Positions 17,917 through 26,239 of a stretch of 43,161 nucleotides of DNA are shown in pieces. A program made the translations under genes and the position numbers. Source of the stretch: Atopobium deltae (GTDB lineage: Bacteria > Actinomycetota > Coriobacteriia > Coriobacteriales > Atopobiaceae); NCBI RefSeq assembly GCF_001552785.1, contig NZ_KQ959485.1, positions 1-43,161 of the forward strand, in the 5' to 3' direction. How positions within the stretch are numbered: position 1 is the first letter of the stretch; the number at the start of each line of letters is the position of its first letter. The notes under the pieces are model-generated. The model worked only from the letters and a program-made list of their open reading frames with translations, ran no database searches and was not told the origin of the DNA.

Positions 17917-17922
17917 TATACT
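17917..17922 (+). promoter_or_regulatory. Leaderless -10 of murE
   Basis: TATACT ends 7 bp before the murE ATG, and there is no Shine-Dalgarno. Transcription would begin at or next to the A of the ATG, the leaderless layout common in Actinomycetota. A -35 is not obvious. Confidence 0.6.
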
Positions 17923-17929
17923 AAGTGCC

Positions 17930-19612
17930 ATGGATACGACAAGTTTTACAGCGCTCGCAGAGCTTCTTTCTCGAGAAAATATACTTTGCGAAGCCACACC
18001 ACAACTAATATCACAACCATCAATAGCCAGCGGCTCACAGCCAACATCACAAGTCGCCGCGATGCCACAACAAGTGGGCGCAACACCACAAGCCGCCGCA
18101 ACGCTTGCAATTTCTGGCGCGGCATGCGATTCGCGCGTCGTTGCCCCAGGCAATGTTTTTATCTGCAAGGGCGCTGCCTTTAAGCCAGCCTTTTTGACAC
18201 GTGCGCTCGAGGCAGGAGCCAGCTGCTACCTGTGCGATCAGGTGCAAGCGGACGAACTTTTGCGCATCGCGCCCACCACGGCGCGCCTCGTGGTCAACGA
18301 TATTCGCAAAGCCATGGCGATCGTCTCGGCAGCAGCCTGGGGGCATCCCGATACGGATCTGCGCATTGCGGGTATGACGGGAACCAAAGGTAAATCGACT
18401 GTTGCATACATGCTTCGCAGTATTGCCGATAAGGGCGAGCCCTACGCACACGCTTCCATTATGGGTTCGATCGAAACCTATGACGGCATCGAACGCGAAG
18501 AGAGCCACAACACGACGCCCGAGGCGCCCGACCTGTGGCGCCACCTTGCGCAGGCAAAAGCCACTGGTCACGACCCTATGATCATGGAAATTTCCAGCCA
18601 AGCACTCAAATACGAGCGCACGTTGGGGTTGCACGTCGACGTCGTGGGCTGGCTCAACATTGGCCGCGACCACATTTCCCCGCAGGAGCACAAAGACTTC
18701 GAGGATTACTTCACGAGCAAGCTCAAGATTTTTGAGCTTTCGGATACTGCTGTTGTCAATCTGGACACCGATCACCTCGATCGGGTGCTTGACGCCGCAC
18801 ACAAGCAGCACATACACAAGCTCGTGACCCTCTCGGCACGCGGGAGTGCAGCGTCGAACGCAAGCACGAACACGGATGTCTCCAACCCGCCCGCCGATAT
18901 TTGGGCCGAGAATATCCGCGTGGAGTACGACACCGTTCGTTTTTGCTGCCACACCCCTCAGTGGACCGACACGATTTTGCTGAGCATGCCAGGCGTTTTT
19001 AATGTCGAGAATGCCCTGTGTGCAATTGGTATGGCGCAGCAGCTCGGCTACAGCCAGAAGGAAATTTGCGCTGGCCTGGCGCGCTGCCATGTACCCGGGC
19101 GCATGGAGCTCTCGAGTGCCTCGACGCCCCACATTATTGGCCTGGTAGATTATGCGCACAACCAGCTTTCGTTCCAAAAGTTTTTCTCGTCCGTAAAGCA
19201 AAGCTTCCCGCAGCACAAAATTATTGCTGTTTTTGGTGCTCCTGGAAACAAGGCTTACGAGCGCCGCCAGGAGCTTCCACAAGAAGCCTCGCGCTGGGCT
19301 GATATGCTGATTTACACCTCTGAAGATCCCTGGTATGAGTCTGCCGAGAAGATCTGTCAAGACATGATAGCCGCTACTCCTGCAGGCGCTCACTACGAGG
19401 TTATTGTTGATAGGACCAAGGCTATTTATCGTGCAGTTGAGATGGCGCAGACTTGGCACCACGAAGGCAGCGATAGCATTATTTGCATGCTTGCCAAGGG
19501 TGATGAAGTTGAGAGTCACGAGGGGGATGCTTTTGTCCCCATGCAGCCCGACGGCGATGTTTTTGCACAGGCCATGGGCACATATGCGCAGCGCGCTGAC
19601 GCGCAAGCATAA
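17930..19612 (+). CDS. murE: UDP-N-acetylmuramyl-tripeptide synthetase, non-DAP type
   Basis: 560 residues, somewhat longer than usual (about 490-520) through an Ala/Gln/Ser-rich stretch near residues 25-60. It has the Mur ligase ATP loop TGTKGKSTVAY near 154, HNTTPEAPD, the carbamylated-Lys region YERTLGLHVDVVGWLNIGRDH and DYAHN. It adds the third amino acid to UDP-MurNAc-L-Ala-D-Glu. The DNPR motif of DAP-adding enzymes is replaced by TSEDPWYES, so lysine or another diamine is more likely (inference). Start at ATG 17930 with a leaderless -10; the longer open frame runs back through tRNA-Val. Confidence 0.9.
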   Translation: MDTTSFTALAELLSRENILCEATPQLISQPSIASGSQPTSQVAAMPQQVGATPQAAATLAISGAACDSRVVAPGNVFICKGAAFKPAFLTRALEAGASCYLCDQVQADELLRIAPTTARLVVNDIRKAMAIVSAAAWGHPDTDLRIAGMTGTKGKSTVAYMLRSIADKGEPYAHASIMGSIETYDGIEREESHNTTPEAPDLWRHLAQAKATGHDPMIMEISSQALKYERTLGLHVDVVGWLNIGRDHISPQEHKDFEDYFTSKLKIFELSDTAVVNLDTDHLDRVLDAAHKQHIHKLVTLSARGSAASNASTNTDVSNPPADIWAENIRVEYDTVRFCCHTPQWTDTILLSMPGVFNVENALCAIGMAQQLGYSQKEICAGLARCHVPGRMELSSASTPHIIGLVDYAHNQLSFQKFFSSVKQSFPQHKIIAVFGAPGNKAYERRQELPQEASRWADMLIYTSEDPWYESAEKICQDMIAATPAGAHYEVIVDRTKAIYRAVEMAQTWHHEGSDSIICMLAKGDEVESHEGDAFVPMQPDGDVFAQAMGTYAQRADAQA

Positions 19613-19727
19613 AGCACTGGTAACGTATAAGCAATCAGCATGATAGCGCGAGATCAATAAGACGAAACATACGAGCACAAAAGCATCAGCGAGCACACGA
19701 ACGCTCAAAATAACCAGGCCCAAAATA

Positions 19728-19760
19728 AAAGAGCGGGATCGAATTTTGACCTCGCTCTTT
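19728..19760. terminator. Terminator between convergent murE and rpmE
   Basis: AAAGAGCG (19728-19735) pairs with CGCTCTTT (19753-19760). The A-run on one side and T-run on the other could serve both strands. Confidence 0.6.
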
Positions 19761-19812
19761 GTGCTACAGCCAGCACGCCTATGCTGAACTGCATGTTTTA
19801 CAAGATTAAACC

Positions 19813-20247
19813 TTACTCGGCGCTAGCCTCAGTTTGTGCTTGCTCGGCAGCAGCCTCAGGTGCAGCTTCTTCTGCAGCCTTAGTCTCAGCAGCGGCCTTC
19901 TCGGCAGCCTTCTTCTCGAACTCTGCAGCACGCTTGGCCTTCTCGGCAGCCTTAGCCTCAGCAGCGGCCTTCTTTGCAGCAGCAAGCTCGGCAGCCTTAG
20001 CGGCTTTCTCGGCCTTGGCGGATTCTGCTTTCTTGAGCTGCTCTGCAGCAGCGCCACCAAACTTGTTAGCAAAGCGCTGGACGCGACCACCAGTGTCGAC
20101 GAGCTTCTGCTGACCCGTGTAGAATGGGTGGCACTTATCACACAGATCGATGGTCAACTCGCGCTTCACCGAGCGGGTCTTCCACGTGTTTCCGCACGTG
20201 CAGCGAACGGTACACTCCACGTACTCTGGATGAATTCCAGTTTTCAT
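19813..20247 (-). CDS. rpmE: Ribosomal protein bL31 with long Ala/Lys/Glu tail
   Basis: 144 residues against about 70 for normal bL31. Residues 1-75 are a zinc-type L31: MKTGIHPEY, Cys pair in RCTCGNTW, second pair in [11 protein letters not shown], then [10 protein letters not shown]. Residues about 76-144 are almost only Ala, Lys and Glu in repeated AEKAAAE-like units, predicted to be a long helix. Strong ribosome site AAGGAGTCCTGT before ATG 20247; the longer frame upstream has none. The frame is intact. bL31 sits at the subunit bridge, so a tail here could reach along the ribosome surface. Confidence 0.93.
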   Translation of the reverse strand: MKTGIHPEYVECTVRCTCGNTWKTRSVKRELTIDLCDKCHPFYTGQQKLVDTGGRVQRFANKFGGAAAEQLKKAESAKAEKAAKAAELAAAKKAAAEAKAAEKAKRAAEFEKKAAEKAAAETKAAEEAAPEAAAEQAQTEASAE

Positions 20248-20585
20248 ACAGGACTCCTTCTTCAAGGCTCTGGTTTCCGACCAGAACGGATGTATTCCAC
20301 GTGTTGCGGAACATAAGCCAAAAGATAATACCACATGCGCTGGCCAACACCAAGGTTGCGCAGGTTTTCTCTGCATGCTTAACCGAAACTACAATATCGG
20401 CATCGTAGCGTCGGCGCGTTATCGGGCGTAGCGGTGTCGCGACGCTGGAGCGTTATCGAGCGCTGAAGCTGACAGCTTTTTGTGGCGGCTCCATATAACG
20501 AGAAGCGCTATCATAAAATACGTTTGCACACGTTTTGACGTTTGCGCTGCACACCACGCTTTGCACCAACCCGATGGAGATGACC
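20248..20585. other. Intergenic region between divergent rpmE and coaX
   Basis: 338 bp. It contains the rpmE promoter, a GC-rich part at 20400-20460 with GCGTTATCG twice, and one CGAGAAG copy at 20499-20505. A coaX promoter was not identified with confidence. Confidence 0.45.
20325..20353 (-). promoter_or_regulatory. Candidate rpmE promoter
   Basis: TTGGTG (20353-20348), 17 bp, TATTAT (20330-20325), with TGG directly before the -10 (extended -10). Confidence 0.6.
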
Positions 20586-21374
20586 ATGCTTTTAGCTGTT
20601 GATTGTGGAAACACTCAAACGACCGTGGGGCTTATCAACACCGATGGCTCCGTCGTGCGCCAATGGCGTATGGCGACCGATACCAGCGATACCCGCGATG
20701 CTTTGCACGCGCGTCTCCACACGTATTTTTCGATGCTTGACCTTGATTTACACCAAATCACGGCTGCCGCTATTTCGAGCGTCGTTCCCCTGCTGTCGAT
20801 TGAATGGCACGATTTGATGCGGGACTTGCTCGGCGAAGAACCACTTATGATAAACAGTAGCCTCCCCTGTACGCCTCCCATCGCGCTCCAAAACCCCGCC
20901 GAACTCGGTGCCGATCGCCTTGCCAATGCCATGGGCGCCAAAGATCGCTACGGCTCCCCCGTTATTGTGGTTGATTTTGGCACCGCCACCAACATCGATG
21001 TCGTCGATGCGCAGGGTCGTTTTGCGGGCGGCGCCATTATGCCAGGACTTATGCTTTCTGCTCAAGCGCTTTTTACGCGTGCCGCAAAGCTTTCGAGCGT
21101 GAGCCTGATTGCCCCGCCCCACGCCTTGGGAAATTCCACTGAAACCGCCGTGCAGTCTGGCCTTATTATTGGAACAGCCGCTATGGTAGAAGGCTTGGTC
21201 ACGCGCATTAAAGCTGAACTTGCCGAGAAGACCAGCGAGGCAGCCAACGCCCCCGTTATCGCTACGGGTGGCTGTGCACAAACCATTGCAGAAAGTACGA
21301 CGCTGTTTGATGCAGTCGACAGCGACCTGACCTTACATGGAATTTATTGCATTTGGCGCGCGCTTCAGGCGTAA
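20586..21374 (+). CDS. coaX: Type III pantothenate kinase
   Basis: 262 residues. It opens with LLAVDCGNTQTTVGL, the acetate/sugar kinase phosphate loop of CoaX. ELGADRLANAMGA, VVDFGTATNIDVVD and GGAIMPGLMLS follow, all CoaX signatures. First step of coenzyme A synthesis. Start chosen at ATG 20586 after GGAGATGACC; two in-frame Met codons lie just upstream. birA converges from the other side. Confidence 0.93.
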   Translation: MLLAVDCGNTQTTVGLINTDGSVVRQWRMATDTSDTRDALHARLHTYFSMLDLDLHQITAAAISSVVPLLSIEWHDLMRDLLGEEPLMINSSLPCTPPIALQNPAELGADRLANAMGAKDRYGSPVIVVDFGTATNIDVVDAQGRFAGGAIMPGLMLSAQALFTRAAKLSSVSLIAPPHALGNSTETAVQSGLIIGTAAMVEGLVTRIKAELAEKTSEAANAPVIATGGCAQTIAESTTLFDAVDSDLTLHGIYCIWRALQA

Positions 21375-21431
21375 GACTCTTGGCTAGTCGCACGCCTCGC
21401 CCGGCGTGTACTTCACTCACAACGCACTTTG

Positions 21432-22319
21432 CTATAGCGCTCGAATTGATGTTTGCTCGGGCGCAAATTCGTGCTCGGCGCCCTTCTCGTCAAGAAGGGT
21501 GATTCGTCCCCACACATCCAGTCCCGCAAGAATTCCCGTTTGCTGCACGCGCCCGTCAGGTGCCAGCGCTTGCACCTTGGCGCCCAGAAGATCCATCCTG
21601 TCGTAATACTCATGCAGAAAAAGCGCAATGGGTCCCGCCAGGGATTTCTTTTGCTGGATGGCATCTTCCCACGCACTCACTCGCGCTGCGAGCGCCTGGT
21701 AGAGAAGTTCGGCAAGGCGGCGAATGTCGAGAGTGGCGTTGATGTCTGCGCTGGTGCTGTGAGCATCATCGCGCGCCACACGGCAATCTTCTAGGCAATC
21801 CCCAAGAAATGCTGGCTCAAACGGATGAGGCGTTCCGTCGTACGTAGAGGCAATACGCTTAGCAAGCTCGTTGGGGCTAGCGGGATCACGAGTCAAATTC
21901 AGATGCACACCACACAGTGCAAACATGCCATCAGCATAGCCTGCATCGACAAACACACTTCCCAGCTTTTTGCCATTGTGGGTAAAATCGTTGGGCCACT
22001 TGGGTGCGATGTCTGTTAGTCCAAGCTGCTCAAACACATCCAACACAGCAAGTGAACAAAGTATCGAAAGTCCATTAAAATACGGCATCGGAACCTGTGG
22101 TCGCACAATCATAACCACATGAAAACAACCTGATGCCGACTGCCACAGTCGTCCCATGCGAGCCGAACCCTGCGTCTGCAGGTTGCTTACAAACATTGTC
22201 TGAGCTTGGGGATTTTGACGTGCCACCTCTTTTGCCACGGCAGGAAGCGAATCTACCTGCGATAAAAACTCAATCGGCAAATCGCCAGCCAAGGTACCAT
22301 GGCTCGAAATTAATTCCAT
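21432..22319 (-). CDS. birA: Biotin--protein ligase (no HTH domain)
   Basis: 295 residues. The catalytic domain has QTQGSARMGRLW in place of the usual GRGRxGRxW, then KWPNDFTHNGKKLGSVFVD with the conserved KWPND. CGVHLNL stands in place of GIGxN. A C-terminal SH3-like part ends with GRITLLDEKGAEHEF. It attaches biotin to carrier proteins. No DNA-binding N-terminal domain, so not a BirA-type repressor. The biotin-adenylate loop is divergent, so activity should be tested. Start overlaps the folP-folK stop by 10 bp, with GGGAG inside folK, suggesting coupling. Confidence 0.8.
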   Translation of the reverse strand: MELISSHGTLAGDLPIEFLSQVDSLPAVAKEVARQNPQAQTMFVSNLQTQGSARMGRLWQSASGCFHVVMIVRPQVPMPYFNGLSILCSLAVLDVFEQLGLTDIAPKWPNDFTHNGKKLGSVFVDAGYADGMFALCGVHLNLTRDPASPNELAKRIASTYDGTPHPFEPAFLGDCLEDCRVARDDAHSTSADINATLDIRRLAELLYQALAARVSAWEDAIQQKKSLAGPIALFLHEYYDRMDLLGAKVQALAPDGRVQQTGILAGLDVWGRITLLDEKGAEHEFAPEQTSIRAL

Positions 22320-23986
22320 TCGATGGCTCCCAAGTCAGCAGTAATTTGCCCCACTCGCGCGGAAGCAGACTTGATCTCCACTCCATCGTGCGTCAAAAAG
22401 CGCTCAGGGTCGTGCATAAGATCGTGCAGCGGAACAAGTACGTAGTCGCGCTCGCCCAAACCCGGATGCGGTAACACAAGGCGTCTACCAGCATGAACTT
22501 CATCCTGCATCCACACAAGATCGCAGTCAATCGTACGCGGACCATTGCCGTGCTCCCCGTCAGAGCGCTGCCGATGCAAGGTCTTCTCGATAGCCATAAG
22601 CTGGTCGAGAAGAACGAGTGGCGCTAATTGCGTTTTAATTTCGGCAACGGCATTCACCACATGCGTGGCAATGCCGTATGCAGGCTCGGTTTCGTAGGCA
22701 TGGCTCACATTAACGACGCAGGTCAGCGGCAAGGCGTTGAGTAGCGAACAGGCCTTTGCGAGATAGCCCACGCGGTCGCCCACGTTGGAGCCGAGTGCGA
22801 CAAAGGCACGGCGCTCGTCTGTGTGCGCGATGGTCCAATAGCTCGTAAGCGCCTGATACGTTTGTGCAACATTGTGCACGCGCACGATGCGCGCGCCTGC
22901 TTCGACTGCTGCGATGGCCACGCCCGCGGTAGCGGCGTCGCGCGCGGCAGCTGCTTCAACAGCAGAAATAGCTCCGACAAAACGTTTGCGCGACACGGCG
23001 CACAATACGGGATACTCCATCGAAACCATCTTGGAAGTCGCCCGTTGAATAACGACGTCCTCGTCCGCATATTTACCAAAGCCAGGGCCCGGGTCGATGC
23101 AAATGCGATTGCGTTGGACGCCCGCACGCATCAAAGTACGCGCTTGATCCCCCAAAAAGCCCATCACGTTACGCATGATCGGAGCCGATTCTGGTGTCGA
23201 GAACCTCCGCGTTCCCGCAAGTCTTACAGTTGCGGTCGTCGCTTGCGTGGGCGCCGAAGCCATCATTGCGTCAAGCGAGGTGTTTGCGGTGCGGGCATCG
23301 TTGGTGGTGGTTGGGCTTGCGGTGCTTCTGGAGGCAGCGGCGCCCGAGTCGACGGGTTTCTCGTCTGCATGCTCGTCGGTCTTCTCGGCGTCCTGCTCGG
23401 CGTTTTGCTCAGCGGGCTTCTCGGCAGACGCAGCGGTACTCGCACCAGAACTTGCGGCATCTGCGCCAGCCGCATGATTAGCCTCTTGAGCTGCTAAAAC
23501 ACTATCGAGCACTACCGTTTGTCTCGGCGCGGGCGCACCCACTTCGCCTGCGTGCATCACGATGACGCCAGCGGCGCTTTCGGCAGCGGCAGCCACCATG
23601 GCTGGATCGGTAAAGCCCGTCACATCGTTGATGATGGCCGCGCCCAAGCGAACGCACATGCGGGCCACCTCGGCGTGACGGGTGTCAACCGAAACGATCG
23701 CTCCCGCGGCCACAAGCGCGCGCACAACGGGAACAATGCGCTTGGCCTCCTCCTCGGGGGAAACGGGCGTAAAGCCAGGACGCGTCGACTCGCCGCCCAC
23801 GTCGATAATATCGGCGCCCTCGTCGAGCATCTGAAGGCCACGGTCAATGGCTGCCTGCGTGTCTATGTACGAACCGCCGTCCGAAAAAGAGTCGGGCGTC
23901 ACGTTAAGCACGCCCATAATCCGCGGACGACTCAGCGAAAGTTCGTGGATGCCGCAATGCCATACCATGGTTTTATCCCGTAACAT
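22310..23986 (-). CDS. folP-folK: Fused dihydropteroate synthase / HPPK with large insert
   Basis: 558 residues. The DHPS half has IMGVLNVTPDSFSDGG at 23-38, DVGGESTRPG at 62-71, CIDPGPGFGK and VSRKRFVGAI. From about 391 the HPPK half has FVALGSNVGDR, GPRTIDCDLVW and LPHPGLGERDYVLVPL. The protein covers two folate steps: HPPK activates hydroxymethyl-dihydropterin and DHPS joins it to p-aminobenzoate. The order is DHPS first, with no FolB between them. Residues about 165-268 are a low-complexity Ala/Glu/Asp/Ser/Thr insert in the DHPS barrel, after VIVMHAGEVG. DHPS is the sulfonamide target. Ribosome site AAAGGAGTATAC before ATG 23986. Confidence 0.93.
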   Translation of the reverse strand: MLRDKTMVWHCGIHELSLSRPRIMGVLNVTPDSFSDGGSYIDTQAAIDRGLQMLDEGADIIDVGGESTRPGFTPVSPEEEAKRIVPVVRALVAAGAIVSVDTRHAEVARMCVRLGAAIINDVTGFTDPAMVAAAAESAAGVIVMHAGEVGAPAPRQTVVLDSVLAAQEANHAAGADAASSGASTAASAEKPAEQNAEQDAEKTDEHADEKPVDSGAAASRSTASPTTTNDARTANTSLDAMMASAPTQATTATVRLAGTRRFSTPESAPIMRNVMGFLGDQARTLMRAGVQRNRICIDPGPGFGKYADEDVVIQRATSKMVSMEYPVLCAVSRKRFVGAISAVEAAAARDAATAGVAIAAVEAGARIVRVHNVAQTYQALTSYWTIAHTDERRAFVALGSNVGDRVGYLAKACSLLNALPLTCVVNVSHAYETEPAYGIATHVVNAVAEIKTQLAPLVLLDQLMAIEKTLHRQRSDGEHGNGPRTIDCDLVWMQDEVHAGRRLVLPHPGLGERDYVLVPLHDLMHDPERFLTHDGVEIKSASARVGQITADLGAIEWN

Positions 23987-24029
23987 GTATACTCCTTTAG
24001 AGCTTCAGCGCTCGATCCGTGTTCACTTT

Positions 24030-24059
24030 ATTGTACCTGCCTTAGTTTTTTGGGTACAA
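24030..24059 (-). promoter_or_regulatory. folP-folK promoter inside an inverted repeat
   Basis: TTGTAC (24059-24054), 18 bp, TACAAT (24035-24030). The same bases form the inverted repeat TTGTACC/GGTACAA (24031-24037, 24053-24059), so the -35 and -10 are its two arms. It could be a dimeric repressor site, or just like-looking promoter boxes. Confidence 0.5.
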
Positions 24060-24099
24060 CACCTCATAGTATGAAATCACACAATACCGAGGAGTCATC

Positions 24100-24951
24100 T
24101 TGAACATCCAACACACTGACGAGAAGACCCTGGCGAGCGCCGCAACAAACCCCAAAAACGACACCGCCGCGACCGACCTCAAAAATCACTACCGTTTTAT
24201 CTCGTGGAACGTGAACGGCCTACGCGCGGTCGTCAAAAAAGATCCCTCGTTTGAACAAATTTTTTCTGAACTTGATGCCGACGTGTTTGCCATCCAAGAG
24301 ACAAAATTGCAGGCAGGCCAGATTGACCTATCCCTTGCGGGCTATACACAAATCTGGAACTACGCCGACCGAAAAGGCTACTCAGGCACGGCTATCTTCT
24401 CGAAACAGACTCCTCTGCAGGTAATTCGCACCATTGGCGCGCCCGAAGCCGACAACGAAGGTCGCGTATGCGCCTGCGAGTTTGACAAGTTTTGGTTCGT
24501 CAACGTGTATACGCCCAATGCGCAAAACGAGCTCAAGCGCCTTGACACCCGCCTTGCGTGGGACAAACATTATCGAGAATTTCTTGTCGAGCTTGCACAG
24601 AAAAAACCAGTCGTGACCTGCGGTGATTACAACGTTGCCCACCAGGAGATCGACCTGAAGAACCCTGCAACCAATCACGAGAACCCGGGCTTTTCGGATG
24701 AGGAGCGTGCAAGTTTTGGCGAGCTTTTGAACGCCGGGTTTATCGACACCTTCCGCCACTGCTACCCCGACGCCACGGATGCGTACAGCTGGTGGAGCTA
24801 TCGCATGCGTGCCCGCGAGCGCAACGTCGGCTGGCGTATCGATTATTTTTTGGTGTCGGATGCGCTTGAGACTACCATTCGCAAGGCTGCGATTCTTCCG
24901 CAGATCTACGGCAGTGACCACTGCCCTGTGGAGCTGGAGTTAGCACTTTAG
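24100..24951 (+). CDS. xth: Exodeoxyribonuclease III / AP endonuclease
   Basis: 283 residues, EEP fold. After about 30 low-complexity residues it has FISWNVNGLRAV, IQETKLQ with the metal-binding Glu, NVYTPNAQ, GDYNVAHQEIDLKNP, WRIDYFLVSD and GSDHCPV with the catalytic Asp-His. It repairs abasic sites. TTG start after GAGGAGTCATC; the family core starts at residue 32, so a shorter start cannot be excluded. Divergent from folP-folK. Confidence 0.93.
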   Translation: MNIQHTDEKTLASAATNPKNDTAATDLKNHYRFISWNVNGLRAVVKKDPSFEQIFSELDADVFAIQETKLQAGQIDLSLAGYTQIWNYADRKGYSGTAIFSKQTPLQVIRTIGAPEADNEGRVCACEFDKFWFVNVYTPNAQNELKRLDTRLAWDKHYREFLVELAQKKPVVTCGDYNVAHQEIDLKNPATNHENPGFSDEERASFGELLNAGFIDTFRHCYPDATDAYSWWSYRMRARERNVGWRIDYFLVSDALETTIRKAAILPQIYGSDHCPVELELAL

Positions 24952-25012
24952 TTTTTGTGTGGCTGGCGGGCGGTTGATCACGCCTAACGCTGTTGTCGCG
25001 GTGGTCGCGGCT

Positions 25013-26206
25013 TTATTGCGCCTGACGATAAGACCGCGCAACTGCAGCCCAGCTGTCCATGGAGTTCACAATGGTTTTGTACGAAACGCAGTAACCCAGG
25101 CGAACCCAGCCCGTGCAGCCAAAACTGTTGGAGGGCACGGGGAATAATTCGTGCTCGTTTGCGCGCTGGCAAAATGCTTCTGCGTCATCTTCTAAGGCTT
25201 TTACCCACAGGTAAAAAGCACCAGCAGGTTCAATAAAGGTATAACCCAGCGCAGACAAGCCTTCAGTCAGGGCTGCTCTGTTGCGTGCATAGGTGGCGAC
25301 ATCGGCAGGCTCATCAACGCAGTCGGCCAATACGCGCTGAAACAGCGCCGGCGCACAAACAAAACCAAGAGCGCGACCCGAACCTGCAATGGCAGCGATG
25401 AGCTGTGTATAGTCGGGGTGCATAGGAGGCACGAGCACCCAACCAATGCGCTCGCCTGGCAGCGACAGCGACTTTGAATACGAGTAACACACGATGGTCT
25501 TCTCGTACACGTCAGGAATCCAGGGAACTTCCTCACCATAGGTGATCTCGCGATACGGCTCGTCGGCGAGAAGCACAATATCGGTCCCAAAGTGCGCCGA
25601 ACGCTCGCGTAACACCGCAGCGGCCTCTTCCAGATTCTGGCGCGTGTAAATGGTGCCCACGGGATTGTTGGGTGAATTAACAATGACGACCTTCGTGTTT
25701 TTGGTAATGGCGGCTCGCAGCGCGTCGGCATCAATTTGAAAATCGCTCTCGCGCGACATGACTTCTACGCAGCAAGCGCCCGCATGTTGGATCCACACTC
25801 GGTACTCGGGAAAGTAGGGTGCAATAACGATGACTTCATCGCCTGGGTTGATAAGTGCATGCAAACTAATAGAGATCGATGCTGCGGCACCACAGGTCAA
25901 ATACAGACTTTCGGGCGTCGCTGCATTCTCGCCAAAACGACGACAGAGCGACTGCGCGAGTTTTTGCTTAACCTGTGGCAAACCTGCCGCAGGGGTGTAG
26001 CCATGCACCTCGGTGGGTGGCAAGCTGATGTTCTTCTCGATAGATGCGCGTACTGCCGCGGGTGCGGGTACGCTGGGGTTACCTATCGAGAAGTTAAAGA
26101 CTTTATCGGGGCCAAGCTGCGCAGCACGGGCGGCAGCGGCTGCTGCAATCTCGCGAATAGACGATTTTGCAGCACCAAAACCATACGACAACTCATTAAT
26201 GTGCAT
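25013..26206 (-). CDS. Class I/II PLP-dependent aminotransferase
   Basis: 397 residues, fold type I. It has FSIGNPSVPAP, HGYTPAAGLPQVK, PNNPVGTIYT, LADEPYREI and the PLP-lysine region YSYSKSLSLPGERIGW. It resembles aspartate/aromatic-type aminotransferases; the substrate cannot be read from the sequence. Start ATG 26206 after AAGG. It lies 33 bp after ftsH on the same strand. Confidence 0.9.
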   Translation of the reverse strand: MHINELSYGFGAAKSSIREIAAAAAARAAQLGPDKVFNFSIGNPSVPAPAAVRASIEKNISLPPTEVHGYTPAAGLPQVKQKLAQSLCRRFGENAATPESLYLTCGAAASISISLHALINPGDEVIVIAPYFPEYRVWIQHAGACCVEVMSRESDFQIDADALRAAITKNTKVVIVNSPNNPVGTIYTRQNLEEAAAVLRERSAHFGTDIVLLADEPYREITYGEEVPWIPDVYEKTIVCYSYSKSLSLPGERIGWVLVPPMHPDYTQLIAAIAGSGRALGFVCAPALFQRVLADCVDEPADVATYARNRAALTEGLSALGYTFIEPAGAFYLWVKALEDDAEAFCQRANEHELFPVPSNSFGCTGWVRLGYCVSYKTIVNSMDSWAAVARSYRQAQ

Positions 26207-26239
26207 AACAAACGAACCTTAGATACTACAATTACTGTG

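Noticed and set aside
17750-17929. N-terminal extension of MurE from 17750
   Set aside because: Overlaps tRNA-Val antisense and upstream of a leaderless -10.
18047-19723. 558-codon open frame on the minus strand opposite murE
   Set aside because: It is antisense to a clear Mur ligase, has no recognisable domain and a composition (many Arg, His, Cys) typical of shadow frames.
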